Assembly: GCA_038226175.1 (NCBI GenBank)
Contig: JBBRQP010000020.1
Span: forward strand, 1-39,353
Length of the DNA: 39,353 bases
Source: JBBRQP01 sp038226175
Lineage (GTDB): Bacteria > Cyanobacteriota > Cyanobacteriia > Gloeobacterales > Anthocerotibacteraceae
Direction: 5' to 3'
Shown here: positions 16,758 through 24,013 of the stretch, piece after piece
Position numbering within the stretch: position 1 is the first letter of the stretch
Layout: each line of letters opens with the position of its first letter
The notes under the pieces: generated by a model
Database searches by the model: none
What the model was told of the DNA's origin: nothing
The model's input: only the letters and a program-made list of their open reading frames with translations
Translations under genes and position numbers: made by a program

Positions 16758-17207
16758 ATGAATATGTCAGCCCTCGAATCAAACTTAGTCGCTACCGCTG
16801 AGCAGTTCACCTTGATTGACAAGACAACACGCATGTTCCAACTGATTCGTAATCAAGCATTGTGCCATGGGATAGACACCAAAGGCGCTCCTAAATATGA
16901 CCTTAATAAATCACGTGCCACTCTTATCAAAGCATTTGACTTTGCTAATAAAATAACGCGTCAATCCGCAGTAAAAACAACCTGGACAACAGTTTCCAGA
17001 TTCTTTGACAACTATAAAAAGAATAGTGTTGGTAAAAAAGGCGAGCCTAAGTTTCAAAAAGATAATTGCTTGGTTGAATATAAAACTACCGGATGGAAGG
17101 CATCTGATGACCGCAGATTTTTAATGATTACAGACGTGTTTGTGACAGAGAAGCTCAAACTGCTCGGTATTAGAGATTTGTATACTTATGGCAGTGTCAA
17201 CCCATGA
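16758..17207 (+). pseudogene. truncated IS605-family TnpB (OrfB), N-terminal part only
   Basis: A 149-residue ORF matches the start of cyanobacterial TnpB: LIRNQALCHGIDTKG, then DLNKSRATLIKAFDFANKI, then SRFFDNYKK, GKKGEPKFQK and VEYKTTGWK. TnpB is an RNA-guided nuclease of roughly 400 residues with a RuvC core and zinc finger. Here the protein stops just after LGIRDLYTYG, at the edge of the wedge/beta-barrel region, so every catalytic domain is missing and it must be inactive. Its stop TGA lies inside the fetA ATG context (17204-17207). The element's 3' end appears to have been deleted, joining the fragment directly to fetA. AT-rich codon use sets it apart from its neighbours. Confidence 0.85.
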
Positions 17208-17929
17208 CTTACGCTATTCGCCTAGAACACCTCAATCTAGCCCTACAAGGTAAATCCATATTACATGATCTAACTTTTGGTATTAAGACCGAGACGGTTA
17301 CCTGTGTGATGGGTCCCTCCGGGAGTGGCAAATCAACACTTTTGCGCTGTTGTAATCGATTAGCAGAACCCCCTGTCGGCAGTATATTTCTCAACGAACA
17401 CGATATTACGACCTTGCCTGTGCGTACCCTACGTCGCCGAGTCGGCATGGTAGCCCAGCGTCCGGCACTTTTTCCGGGCACAGTCTGGGCAAATCTCGCC
17501 TACCCTGCCCAAGTCCATGGACAACCCTTCACCCACGCCCAAGCCTGTGACTTACTCAACCAAGTTGACCTCGACCCCGAGCAGTATCTCCAACAAGATG
17601 TGCAAACCCTCAGTGGCGGTGAGGCGCAACGGGTAGCTTTGGTGCGCACCATGGCGAATAATCCCGAAGTGCTATTACTGGATGAACCGACTGCTGCCCT
17701 TGATCCTACTAGTACCCGTCTGGTAGAAGCCGCCCTCTTAAATATCCAACAGCAGCGGAGTCTGACGATGCTATGGATCTCCCATGACCCAAGTCAGGTG
17801 CTGCGCGTTGGTAGCTATGTTTTTTTATTAGTACAAGGCCGATTGCGGGATCAAGGAACTCCCCAGCATGTGTTTCGGGCTGATAGCGCCCATGCGGTCA
17901 AGCAATTTGCCGAAGGTAAGTGGTCATGA
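17204..17929 (+). CDS. fetA: ABC transporter ATP-binding protein, FetA-like
   Basis: A 241-residue ATPase. Walker A is GPSGSGKST (residues about 37-45), the Q-loop is AQRPALFPGTVW, the signature is LSGGEAQRVALVRT, Walker B is VLLLDEPTAALDP, and the H-loop His is in WISHDPSQV. Pairing with a UPF0014/FetB permease in a 4-bp overlap identifies the FetAB type, reported in E. coli to export iron and raise oxidative-stress resistance. No good Shine-Dalgarno precedes the ATG. Instead the truncated TnpB reading frame ends across it in an ATGA, so translation may now be coupled to the remnant. The native promoter may have been lost in the same event. N-terminal residues MTYAIRLEHLNLALQGKSI look intact. 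Confidence 0.88.
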   Translation: MTYAIRLEHLNLALQGKSILHDLTFGIKTETVTCVMGPSGSGKSTLLRCCNRLAEPPVGSIFLNEHDITTLPVRTLRRRVGMVAQRPALFPGTVWANLAYPAQVHGQPFTHAQACDLLNQVDLDPEQYLQQDVQTLSGGEAQRVALVRTMANNPEVLLLDEPTAALDPTSTRLVEAALLNIQQQRSLTMLWISHDPSQVLRVGSYVFLLVQGRLRDQGTPQHVFRADSAHAVKQFAEGKWS

Positions 17930-18708
17930 TGCCGCATACGCCAGAATGGCTACAGGTGCTGGCGAGTCTAGGGCTCGTGCTCGTGGCAGCGGCGGTCTCG
18001 CGTTGGCAAAGTCTGGATTTAGAAAAAGATTTGGCGGTCAGCTCGTTACGGGCTTTTGTTCAACTAACGGCTATTGGTTATGCCCTAGAATTTGTGTTTG
18101 CCGCCAATCAGCCCGGTTTGATCTTGCTGATCGTGGCGGTGATGACGGGGCTAGCGGGGTGGACTTCGGGGGGACGCGCACAAGGAATTCCGCAAGCTAA
18201 GAGTCTAGCTCTACTGAGTATCGGTTTTGGGTCGTGGCTGACCTTGGGTAGTCTGGTGCTATTGGGTATTTTTCCTTTCACTGCACAGATGGTGATCCCA
18301 GTTGCCGGGATGGTTGTGGGCAATGCGATGAATGTGAATTCGCTGGTGATGAGTCGTGTCCGTGATGAATTAAGCTCGCAGCGCGGCTCGATTGAGGCGG
18401 CACTGGCGCTGGGTGCGCCTTGGTATAAAGCCGTAGCGCCCCATCTCAAAAAAGCTCTCACTGCGGGCATGATGCCAATTATTGATTCGACCAAAACCGT
18501 GGGCTTGATCCAATTACCCGGTGCGATGACGGGTATTATCCTCGCAGGAGGGAGTCCGCTTAAGGCTGTCCAGCTCCAGATGGTGGTGATGTATATGCTG
18601 ATGGGAACTGCCGCATTGACCGCTTTTGCCGCTGCATGGCTTGCTTCACGGGCGTTCTTTACGCCAGCCGAACAGTTGATTGAAATACAGCGTCCCTCTG
18701 CCCCATAG
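17926..18708 (+). CDS. fetB: FetB-like (UPF0014) ABC transporter permease
   Basis: A permease of about 260 residues with seven or so predicted transmembrane helices. Family motifs are AVSRWQSLDLEKDL near the N-terminus, VAVMTGLAGWTSGGRAQGIP, IPVAGMVVGNAMNVNSLVMS, SIEAALALGAPWYKAV and DSTKTVGLIQLPGAMTGIIL. The last two form the coupling region that contacts the ATPase. The start is the ATG at 17926, overlapping the fetA stop by four bases; a GTG at 17920 is an alternative. The stop codon TAG (18706-18708) falls inside the outer arm of the palindromic element that follows, so the last residues may have been reset by its insertion. The assumed substrate, by analogy, is iron or another metal. Confidence 0.88.
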   Translation: MMPHTPEWLQVLASLGLVLVAAAVSRWQSLDLEKDLAVSSLRAFVQLTAIGYALEFVFAANQPGLILLIVAVMTGLAGWTSGGRAQGIPQAKSLALLSIGFGSWLTLGSLVLLGIFPFTAQMVIPVAGMVVGNAMNVNSLVMSRVRDELSSQRGSIEAALALGAPWYKAVAPHLKKALTAGMMPIIDSTKTVGLIQLPGAMTGIILAGGSPLKAVQLQMVVMYMLMGTAALTAFAAAWLASRAFFTPAEQLIEIQRPSAP

Positions 18709-18870
18709 ATGGAGTCAGCCCCCCCGCCCCATAAATGGGGAGCCAGGGCACGCTTGGGGAAAGTTACACTTTCAGTAATAAAGCGTTAACTCTCTTTCTT
18801 TTCAGGTATCCAAACCAAGTATTAGCTGGTTTTAGCTCCCCATTTATGGGGCGGGGGGGCTGACTATCTA
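18706..18870. repeat. MITE-like element: 31-bp perfect inverted repeats around a 91-bp core
   Basis: AGTCAGCCCCCCCGCCCCAT and the following 11 bases (18713-18743) are perfectly complementary to 18835-18865. The arms extend to TAGAT (18706-18710) and ATCTA (18866-18870) if a GG next to the left arm is skipped. The core, 18744-18834, has no ORF. Each arm also contains its own CCCCA-TAAA-TGGGG hairpin. No convincing target duplication was found. A related single arm lies at 14165-14190, so this is a dispersed repeat family. It may also act as a strong terminator for fetAB. Confidence 0.8.
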
Positions 18871-18913
18871 AACGGAAGTGGTATAAATTGGCGCAGAAAT
18901 TCTGTGAGCGGGT

Positions 18914-19276
18914 TCAAGCGTATAAGCCTTCATGGAGCATTTTAAGATGCACCTCGACTGCTTCGGCATGGCCTGTTATGACCAGTTGCTCGGCTGTCTT
19001 ATTATCAAACCCAGCTAGTGGCTCAAACCGAAACCAGAGAATAGCCCGGTTAGTATCGCCGCCCACCATCGCTGCAGCCTCCGTTACAATACGCGCAATT
19101 TGACCTAAACGAGTTTGCACCTCAGCAGAGTCTGGATGACGGGTGAGGGTATTGCGGTGTCAACGCAGAAGATGGGACAAGTCGGTGAGCGGCATCCGCA
19201 TTACCGCACTCATCAAATGGGGCGAGATCCAGCCTTTTTGGGGTTCGATCACAGCTTCAAGAAATGGGGACAGCAT
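18914..19276 (-). pseudogene. MbcA/ParS/Xre-type antitoxin (DUF2384) broken by an internal TGA
   Basis: Read from ATG at 19276, the frame gives MLSPFLEAVIEPQKGW, then MPLTDLSHLLR, then a TGA (19160-19162), then in the same frame HRNTLTRHPDSAEVQTRLGQ, GGDTNRAILWFRFEPLAGFD, GKTAEQLV-like NKTAEQLVITG and an HEGLYA end. This is the whole of a DUF2384 antitoxin, with its helix-turn-helix followed by the toxin-binding domain, in about 120 codons. A single TGG-to-TGA change at the stop would explain the break. A GTG at 19120 could still make the last 68 residues. Such antitoxins are normally followed by a RES-domain toxin, but the space downstream is occupied by the inverted-repeat element and no toxin is present. 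Confidence 0.75.
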
Positions 19277-19450
19277 TTTCAAGTGCTTCAGAAGTGCGCT
19301 TTATGCACACTATATGCCTCAAATACACGGTATGGCTAGAAAATAGAGAGTGGTGGATGAGGTTACAGATTATCAGAGGTGAGTCTGTATAGTGTTTGGC
19401 ACAAATTATGAAACGGTCGCGCTAAAGTTAATACTCAACACCTAATCTAT

Positions 19451-19921
19451 TCAATTTTGTAGAAATTTCCTTAGAGGCGGAGCCATTTCGGCGGGGGTAT
19501 TTGGTCCCCATGCACCACCATCAATATGCTCCCCAGTGGGCTTACCTTCGGCATCTAACCGAAAAAATATGGGTATTACTACTTTGGTGGGAAATCCAGC
19601 TTCATAAACTTTACTCTGCCATAAATCAACATCAAGCTGAATAATATAAGTACCCTTAAATGCGTCACTCATTTGCGTATCTTTTAAGTTAGCCTGAAGA
19701 GCTTTGCAAGGCGGACACCACTCGGCATAAAACTCTACAAAAGGCTTACGTTTTAAGGCTTGCGCTTTCTTAACCTCAGACTTCAATAAAGCACTAAGTT
19801 CCCCATTAGTAGGCTTTAGCTGAATAAATGTAAAATCATTAAATTCTTCAGCACAAAGGGGCGTGCTCATGATCAAAGTTGCTACGCATATTGCTAACAG
19901 TTGGTGAGTTTTTATTGCCAT
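19451..19921 (-). CDS. exported thioredoxin-fold protein with WCPPC active site
   Basis: A 156-residue protein. The signal peptide MAIKTHQLLAICVATLIMST ends near LCA-EE. The thioredoxin fold follows: VEFYAEWCPPCKALQANL contains the redox CPPC motif (about residue 70), and FPTKVVIPIFFRLDAEGKPT has the cis-Pro region. Exported proteins of this type reduce or isomerise disulfides, or serve cytochrome c maturation. CPPC is intermediate between thioredoxin CGPC and DsbA CPHC. AAAAGG before the ATG is a reasonable ribosome site. The gene lies 26 bp downstream of rsmG on the same strand but may have its own promoter. The exact substrate is unknown. Confidence 0.85.
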   Translation of the reverse strand: MAIKTHQLLAICVATLIMSTPLCAEEFNDFTFIQLKPTNGELSALLKSEVKKAQALKRKPFVEFYAEWCPPCKALQANLKDTQMSDAFKGTYIIQLDVDLWQSKVYEAGFPTKVVIPIFFRLDAEGKPTGEHIDGGAWGPNTPAEMAPPLRKFLQN

Positions 19922-19947
19922 CCTTTTAAGCGTGTCTTGGTTGCTAT

Positions 19948-20685
19948 TTATGGCGTAGAAGATTCTTCTAGCAGTCCCAAGGGATGCTTGAGGGGAATGC
20001 CATCCTCGCGGGGAAAGACCTGTAGCGTTGGTCTAGTTTTGGTCAGCGTAATCGTATGTCTGACCGCTTGACTAAGCGGTAAATTAAAAGCATCAATCTC
20101 GCTGATTTCGCCACCGAGCACCCGTAAGGCTTTCGCCATCTCTACTTCTTCACGGATTTCCCAGTTACCCCGATAGAGTAAGGCCATACCGCCCACTTTA
20201 AGTAAAGGCAAGGCATATTCAGCACAGACCGTCGGTACTGCCACAGCCCGCACTAAAGCTAGGTCATAGCCTGCCCGATGATCCCGCTTATGGCCTAATA
20301 ACTCGGCACGGTCAGCGATAATCTGGACATTAGTTAAGCCCAAGGCTTGGACACAGCGATCCAAAAATGCGGCTTTTTTGCGGGTTGCCTCCAGCAAAAC
20401 TACCACCCAAGTCGGCTGCAAAATTGCCACAGGGATGCCCGGAATTCCGGCACCACTACCAATATCAATGACGATTTGCTCAGTCCGTTCCCGATAGGGC
20501 CATACCGGGCGCAGGGCATCCCAGAGATGTTTTTCCCAAAAATCTTGTGGCTCAGTGATACGGGTCAAATTTAGTTGCTGATTGCCCTGAAGTACCTGTT
20601 CATAAAACTGGTCAAATTGTCGCAAAATCTGGTCTGAGGGCTGCCAGTCAAGGCTTGTTGCCCAATGTTGATGGGGTAAATCCAT
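19948..20685 (-). CDS. rsmG: 16S rRNA (guanine-527-N7)-methyltransferase
   Basis: A 245-residue class I SAM-dependent methyltransferase. The N-terminal helices have LQGNQQLNLTRITEPQDFWEKH, the RsmG hallmark. The SAM site is IDIGSGAGIPGIPVAI (about residues 73-88), followed by LLEATRKKAAFLDR and the AVRAVA-like ALVRAVAVP. RsmG methylates G527 in the 530 loop of 16S rRNA, and its loss gives low-level streptomycin resistance in many bacteria. Start and length match the family. The ATG lies 2 nt after the bolA stop, so both are probably one transcript. Confidence 0.95.
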   Translation of the reverse strand: MDLPHQHWATSLDWQPSDQILRQFDQFYEQVLQGNQQLNLTRITEPQDFWEKHLWDALRPVWPYRERTEQIVIDIGSGAGIPGIPVAILQPTWVVVLLEATRKKAAFLDRCVQALGLTNVQIIADRAELLGHKRDHRAGYDLALVRAVAVPTVCAEYALPLLKVGGMALLYRGNWEIREEVEMAKALRVLGGEISEIDAFNLPLSQAVRHTITLTKTRPTLQVFPREDGIPLKHPLGLLEESSTP

Positions 20686-20687
20686 TA

Positions 20688-20963
20688 TTAGGTGTGATGC
20701 TCTTGAGGGGTTTTAGCCTGAATGACCAAGGCGTGCATATCTTTTTGCAAATAAGGCGCGAGCGCAGCATAGACTCGACGATGCCGCTCAACTAGAGAAA
20801 TTCCCTCAAATTCCGAGGAAATCACTTCTACTTGGAAGTGTTCGCTGCCATGACCACAGGCCGAGTCCTCAGCTGCGATCAAGGCCTGGGGAAAAGCTAT
20901 TTTGAGGGCTTGGGTCACTTCGGCGGGTGTAGTCATGGGCGTAAAATTCTCGATTTCCTTCAT
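20688..20963 (-). CDS. bolA: BolA family protein
   Basis: A 91-residue BolA-like protein. The conserved helix-turn-helix-like segment is present: HFQVEVISSEFEGISLVERH and RRVYAALAPYLQKDMHALVIQAKTP. BolA proteins partner with monothiol glutaredoxins to hold or deliver 2Fe-2S clusters. ATG at 20963 has an AAGG upstream; ATG at 20936 (MTTPAEV) would match the family N-terminus equally well and would leave more room for the promoter shared with the divergent gene at 20987. The gene is coupled to rsmG downstream by a 2-nt gap. Confidence 0.9.
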   Translation of the reverse strand: MKEIENFTPMTTPAEVTQALKIAFPQALIAAEDSACGHGSEHFQVEVISSEFEGISLVERHRRVYAALAPYLQKDMHALVIQAKTPQEHHT

Positions 20964-20986
20964 GATACCTTAGGCAGCTGTCCCCT

Positions 20987-21970
20987 ATGCTGGGAACAAC
21001 TCGCTTTAGCCTTACTGTGCATCATCTTGTCATCGGTCATATTGCCTTACCCATGGGGGGACAGGTCAATCTCAATCAATTGGAATTTGGACACGGGCCG
21101 CTGCTGTTGAGCATTGTTAATGGCTTGCATGGTGATGAATATAACGGTTTGGGGGCTTGTTTACGTCTAGCCCAGTTTTTGGCGCAAGTCGAAGCGGGCA
21201 AAACCCCTTATCGCTTATTAGGTCGTATTCGTATTTTACCAGCGGTTAATGCTCTGGCTCTGGTTGCCGGAACTCGCCTGTGGCCGGTGGATCACAGTGA
21301 TATTAACCGTTTGTTTCCGGGTTATGTGGCGGGAGAAGTCGGGCAACGCTTAGCCCATCTCATTTATGAAGCGGTGCGTCCCTCCACGATTTGTGTTGAT
21401 ATACATAGCGGCGGTGCGATGGCAGAATGGCCACAGGTGCGTTCTCATACCGATGAAATGCGGGTCGTCAAAGCCTGTAGTGCGATGGGATTACCCCTCG
21501 CTTGGATTCGCTCAACGGCTCAAGTGAGCCAAGGTCAGTCCCTTGAGGTCGCTAGCATCAACCAAGGAACGCTCGGGTTGACACTCCAGCAAACAGGGGT
21601 AGACAGCTTGGTACTTAGTGCAGGACGGGTTAATCAGTTAGAGATGCCCCTAGCTGAGCAGCTCTGTGAAAGCCTCGTGCGTCTGGCACAATTTTTGGGT
21701 ATTGTGCAAGGCCCACGCCCCCAATCCCGCCGTGTCCAAGAAGTGCAGACTGTAAACAGTTTATTAACAACGCAGGCAGGTTTGTGGCTACCGACGGTGA
21801 CCCTAGGTCAGACGGTCCGCCGCCAACAACAACTTGGTGAAGTCGTAGACCCGCTCACAGGCGTGATTTTGCAGGTCATCAATACAACTCAAGCGGGACT
21901 GGTAATGAGCTTGCGTAGTCAGCCTCTTGTCAACAGTGGATCTTTGGTCTGTCGGGTTGCCGTGAGCTGA
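20987..21970 (+). CDS. succinylglutamate desuccinylase/aspartoacylase family zinc hydrolase
   Basis: A 327-residue M14-like carboxypeptidase-fold enzyme. VNGLHGDEYNGLGACLRL carries the H-x-x-E zinc ligands, ILPAVNALALVAGTRLW and HSDINRLFPGY hold the NPxxxxxxxR-like substrate segment and the NRxFPG motif, and ICVDIHSGGA has the third zinc ligand His. The C-terminal 100 residues form the beta-barrel typical of AspA/AstE relatives. Family members deacylate N-acyl amino acids or act in ectoine and polyamine metabolism; the substrate here is unknown. The gene is divergent from bolA with only about 23 bp between the annotated starts, and 80 bp upstream of rplM. Confidence 0.85.
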   Translation: MLGTTRFSLTVHHLVIGHIALPMGGQVNLNQLEFGHGPLLLSIVNGLHGDEYNGLGACLRLAQFLAQVEAGKTPYRLLGRIRILPAVNALALVAGTRLWPVDHSDINRLFPGYVAGEVGQRLAHLIYEAVRPSTICVDIHSGGAMAEWPQVRSHTDEMRVVKACSAMGLPLAWIRSTAQVSQGQSLEVASINQGTLGLTLQQTGVDSLVLSAGRVNQLEMPLAEQLCESLVRLAQFLGIVQGPRPQSRRVQEVQTVNSLLTTQAGLWLPTVTLGQTVRRQQQLGEVVDPLTGVILQVINTTQAGLVMSLRSQPLVNSGSLVCRVAVS

Positions 21971-22052
21971 TCTAAGAGCTGATGCGCAAAAAATAGACAA
22001 AGTTTGCTATGATATATGTTCATGTCAAAATTAGGCTTTTGGGAGCTAACTT

Positions 22053-22505
22053 ATGGCTGGGGTACAAAAAACCACCCTCCCGACCCCCGAAATCGTTGAA
22101 CGGCGTTGGCACGTCGTTGATGCGGAAGGGGCACATCTGGGACGTTTAGCGTGTGCAGTAGCGAATCTTTTGCGGGGTAAAAATAAGCCCTACTACGTTC
22201 CGTTTCAAGACACTGGTGACTTCGTGATCGTGATCAATGCCGAAAAAGTCGCAGTGACTGGCAAAAAATCTTCGCAAAAACTCTATCGGCGTAACTCTGG
22301 TCGTCCCGGTGGGATGAAAGTAGAAACCTTTAGTCATCTGCAAGCCCGTATTCCCGAACGGATTATCGAAAAAGCAGTGTGGGGTATGATTCCGCATACT
22401 AGGCTTGGTCGTCAACAATACACCAAACTCAATGTCTACAAAGGCGCGAATCATCCTCACCAAGCCCAACAACCTACTGTTTATACCCTCGGAGCTCAGC
22501 TATGA
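22053..22505 (+). CDS. rplM: 50S ribosomal protein L13
   Basis: A 150-residue L13. RRWHVVDAEGAHLGRLACAV is the family start, GDFVIVINAEKVAVTGKKSSQK the central strand-helix unit, and RIIEKAVWGMIPHTRLGRQQ with LNVYKGANHPHQAQQP the conserved C-terminal half. It is an early-assembling large-subunit protein binding 23S rRNA. GGGAG lies 10 nt before the ATG. The stop overlaps the rpsI start (22502-22505, ATGA), the universal L13-S9 pair. Confidence 0.97.
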   Translation: MAGVQKTTLPTPEIVERRWHVVDAEGAHLGRLACAVANLLRGKNKPYYVPFQDTGDFVIVINAEKVAVTGKKSSQKLYRRNSGRPGGMKVETFSHLQARIPERIIEKAVWGMIPHTRLGRQQYTKLNVYKGANHPHQAQQPTVYTLGAQL

Positions 22506-22900
22506 ATAATGCTGCTATCTACTGGGGAACGGGTCGTCGTAAAGAAGCCGTAGCGCGGGTGCGTTTGGTGCCCGGTTCTGGTCAACTGACGATCAATGAC
22601 CGTCCTGGTGATGAATACTTGCACTTTCGCCAAAACCTGATTACCTATGCGCGTCAACCCCTTGAGACCCTGGGGTTAGAGGGTGCCTATGACGTGTTAG
22701 TCAATGTGTTTGGCGGCGGTGTCTCCGGGCAAGCGGGTGCCATTCGTCTTGGTGTTGCCCGGGCGTTGCTAGACCAAGACCCTGATAACCGCATCCCGAT
22801 GAAGCGTGAAGGTTTGTTGACCCGTGACCCACGGACTGTAGAACGTAAAAAGTACGGTCTACGTAAAGCCCGTAAGGCCAAACAATACTCCAAACGTTAA
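22502..22900 (+). CDS. rpsI: 30S ribosomal protein S9
   Basis: A 132-residue S9. WGTGRRKEAVARVRLVPGSG is the N-terminal signature, GGGVSGQAGAIRLGVARALL the central one, and the basic tail RKKYGLRKARKAKQYSKR reaches the decoding centre, where the last Lys-Arg touches P-site tRNA. It is translationally coupled to rplM by a 4-bp overlap and followed by rpmE after 27 bp. Confidence 0.97.
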   Translation: MNNAAIYWGTGRRKEAVARVRLVPGSGQLTINDRPGDEYLHFRQNLITYARQPLETLGLEGAYDVLVNVFGGGVSGQAGAIRLGVARALLDQDPDNRIPMKREGLLTRDPRTVERKKYGLRKARKAKQYSKR

Positions 22901-22927
22901 CCCTTTCTGTCATCTAGGAGTTTTTTC

Positions 22928-23173
22928 GTGGCTAAACCTAATTTGCACCCGCCATCTCACAAGATCGTCATTTCCTGCACGACCTGCAAGTCGCTCTATC
23001 CGACCCATTCGGCAACGCCCAATAGCCTCTCCGTTGAAATTTGTGCTAACTGCCATCCCTTTTATACGGGTCAGCAACGCTTAGTCGACACCGAAGGCCG
23101 GGTCGATCGCTTCAACAAAAAATTCAGCCGCGAAGCTATGGCTGAACGCGCCAAAGCTCGTAAGATTGATTAG
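22928..23173 (+). CDS. rpmE: 50S ribosomal protein L31, zinc-binding type
   Basis: An 81-residue L31 starting with GTG, preceded by TAGGAG. Two cysteine pairs, C17/C20 (SCTTCK) and C39/C42 (ICANCHPFYTG), form the zinc ribbon of the C+ type. CHPFYTGQQRLVDTEGRVDRF is the family signature (H43 onward), followed by a basic tail. The third gene of the rplM-rpsI-rpmE cluster. Confidence 0.95.
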   Translation: MAKPNLHPPSHKIVISCTTCKSLYPTHSATPNSLSVEICANCHPFYTGQQRLVDTEGRVDRFNKKFSREAMAERAKARKID

Positions 23174-23287
23174 CTTAAACTCTGACCGGATCTAGCAACG
23201 CAACGCAATCAAAAGTTGTCAGTGTTACGATAGGCAAATAATGACCCCTGACCGCAAGTTGGTGGCTAGTCCGGGAGAAGTTAGGTC

Positions 23288-24013
23288 ATGATTGATAACT
23301 TTGAAGACATGGCTTTAGGGCTGGTCTCAACCCGTAGTTTCCCGGCAATTGTCGGCACGGCTGATACCATGCTCAAATCTGGCAATGTCCACTTGATTGG
23401 CTACGAAAAAATTGGTAGTGGTTATTGTACAGCGGTGGTACGTGGCAAGACGCCTGATGTCAGGATTGCCGTTGAAGCGGGAGCCCGCACCGCCGAAAAA
23501 GATTTTATGCAACTTGTATCTTCGCTGGTGATCCCACGGCCTTTGCCTAATCTCGAAGCTGTTTTACCGATTGGTAATTTATTGGCGCAATTTAACCAAA
23601 ATGATGATGACGGGCGGTTTCATGACCAAGCGGTGGGTTTGCTAGAAACTCGTGGCTTCCCGGCTTTAGTCGGTGCCTGTGATGCCATGCTCAAGGCGGG
23701 AGATGTATTTTTGACGGGTTATCAGACGATTGGTGATGGGCTGTGTACCGCCATTATTCGGGGTCATGTTTCTGATGTAACGGTTGCGATTGAGGCCGGG
23801 ATGTTTGAAGCCCAACGCATCGGTGAACTCCACGCCATCATGATCATCGCGCGTCCGATGCCAGAGATGGAGCATACCTTGGCGATGATCACCGAGCGTC
23901 AGCCTTTACGTATCCCCTTGATGGCGAAAGAGACGGTGCTTGAAGTGATTAACTTAACTGCTACAGCTCCGGCTAATTATTCAACCTTACTGCCCCCCGT
24001 TGATCTAAGCTGA
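23288..24013 (+). CDS. ccmO: carboxysome shell protein CcmO (tandem BMC domains)
   Basis: A 241-residue protein made of two bacterial-microcompartment domains. The first has ALGLVSTRSFPAIVGTADTM and AVRGKTPDVRIAVEAG-like VVRGKTPDVRIAVEAG (residues about 9-95). The second has AVGLLETRGFPALVGACDAM and IIRGHVSDVTVAIEAG (about 115-205). This duplication is diagnostic of CcmO, a minor pseudohexameric trimer needed to assemble the beta-carboxysome shell, which concentrates CO2 around Rubisco. An acidic linker DDDGRF joins the domains. No ccmK, ccmL, ccmM or ccmN gene is near, so ccmO is separated from the shell operon here. The 3' end overlaps the convergent clpX by 9 bp. A 114-bp leader without ORF precedes it. 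Confidence 0.95.
   Translation: MIDNFEDMALGLVSTRSFPAIVGTADTMLKSGNVHLIGYEKIGSGYCTAVVRGKTPDVRIAVEAGARTAEKDFMQLVSSLVIPRPLPNLEAVLPIGNLLAQFNQNDDDGRFHDQAVGLLETRGFPALVGACDAMLKAGDVFLTGYQTIGDGLCTAIIRGHVSDVTVAIEAGMFEAQRIGELHAIMIIARPMPEMEHTLAMITERQPLRIPLMAKETVLEVINLTATAPANYSTLLPPVDLS

Noticed and set aside
19115..19346. Two plus-strand ORFs of 67-74 codons
   Set aside because: They are antisense to the reconstructed DUF2384 antitoxin, whose family match explains this DNA.
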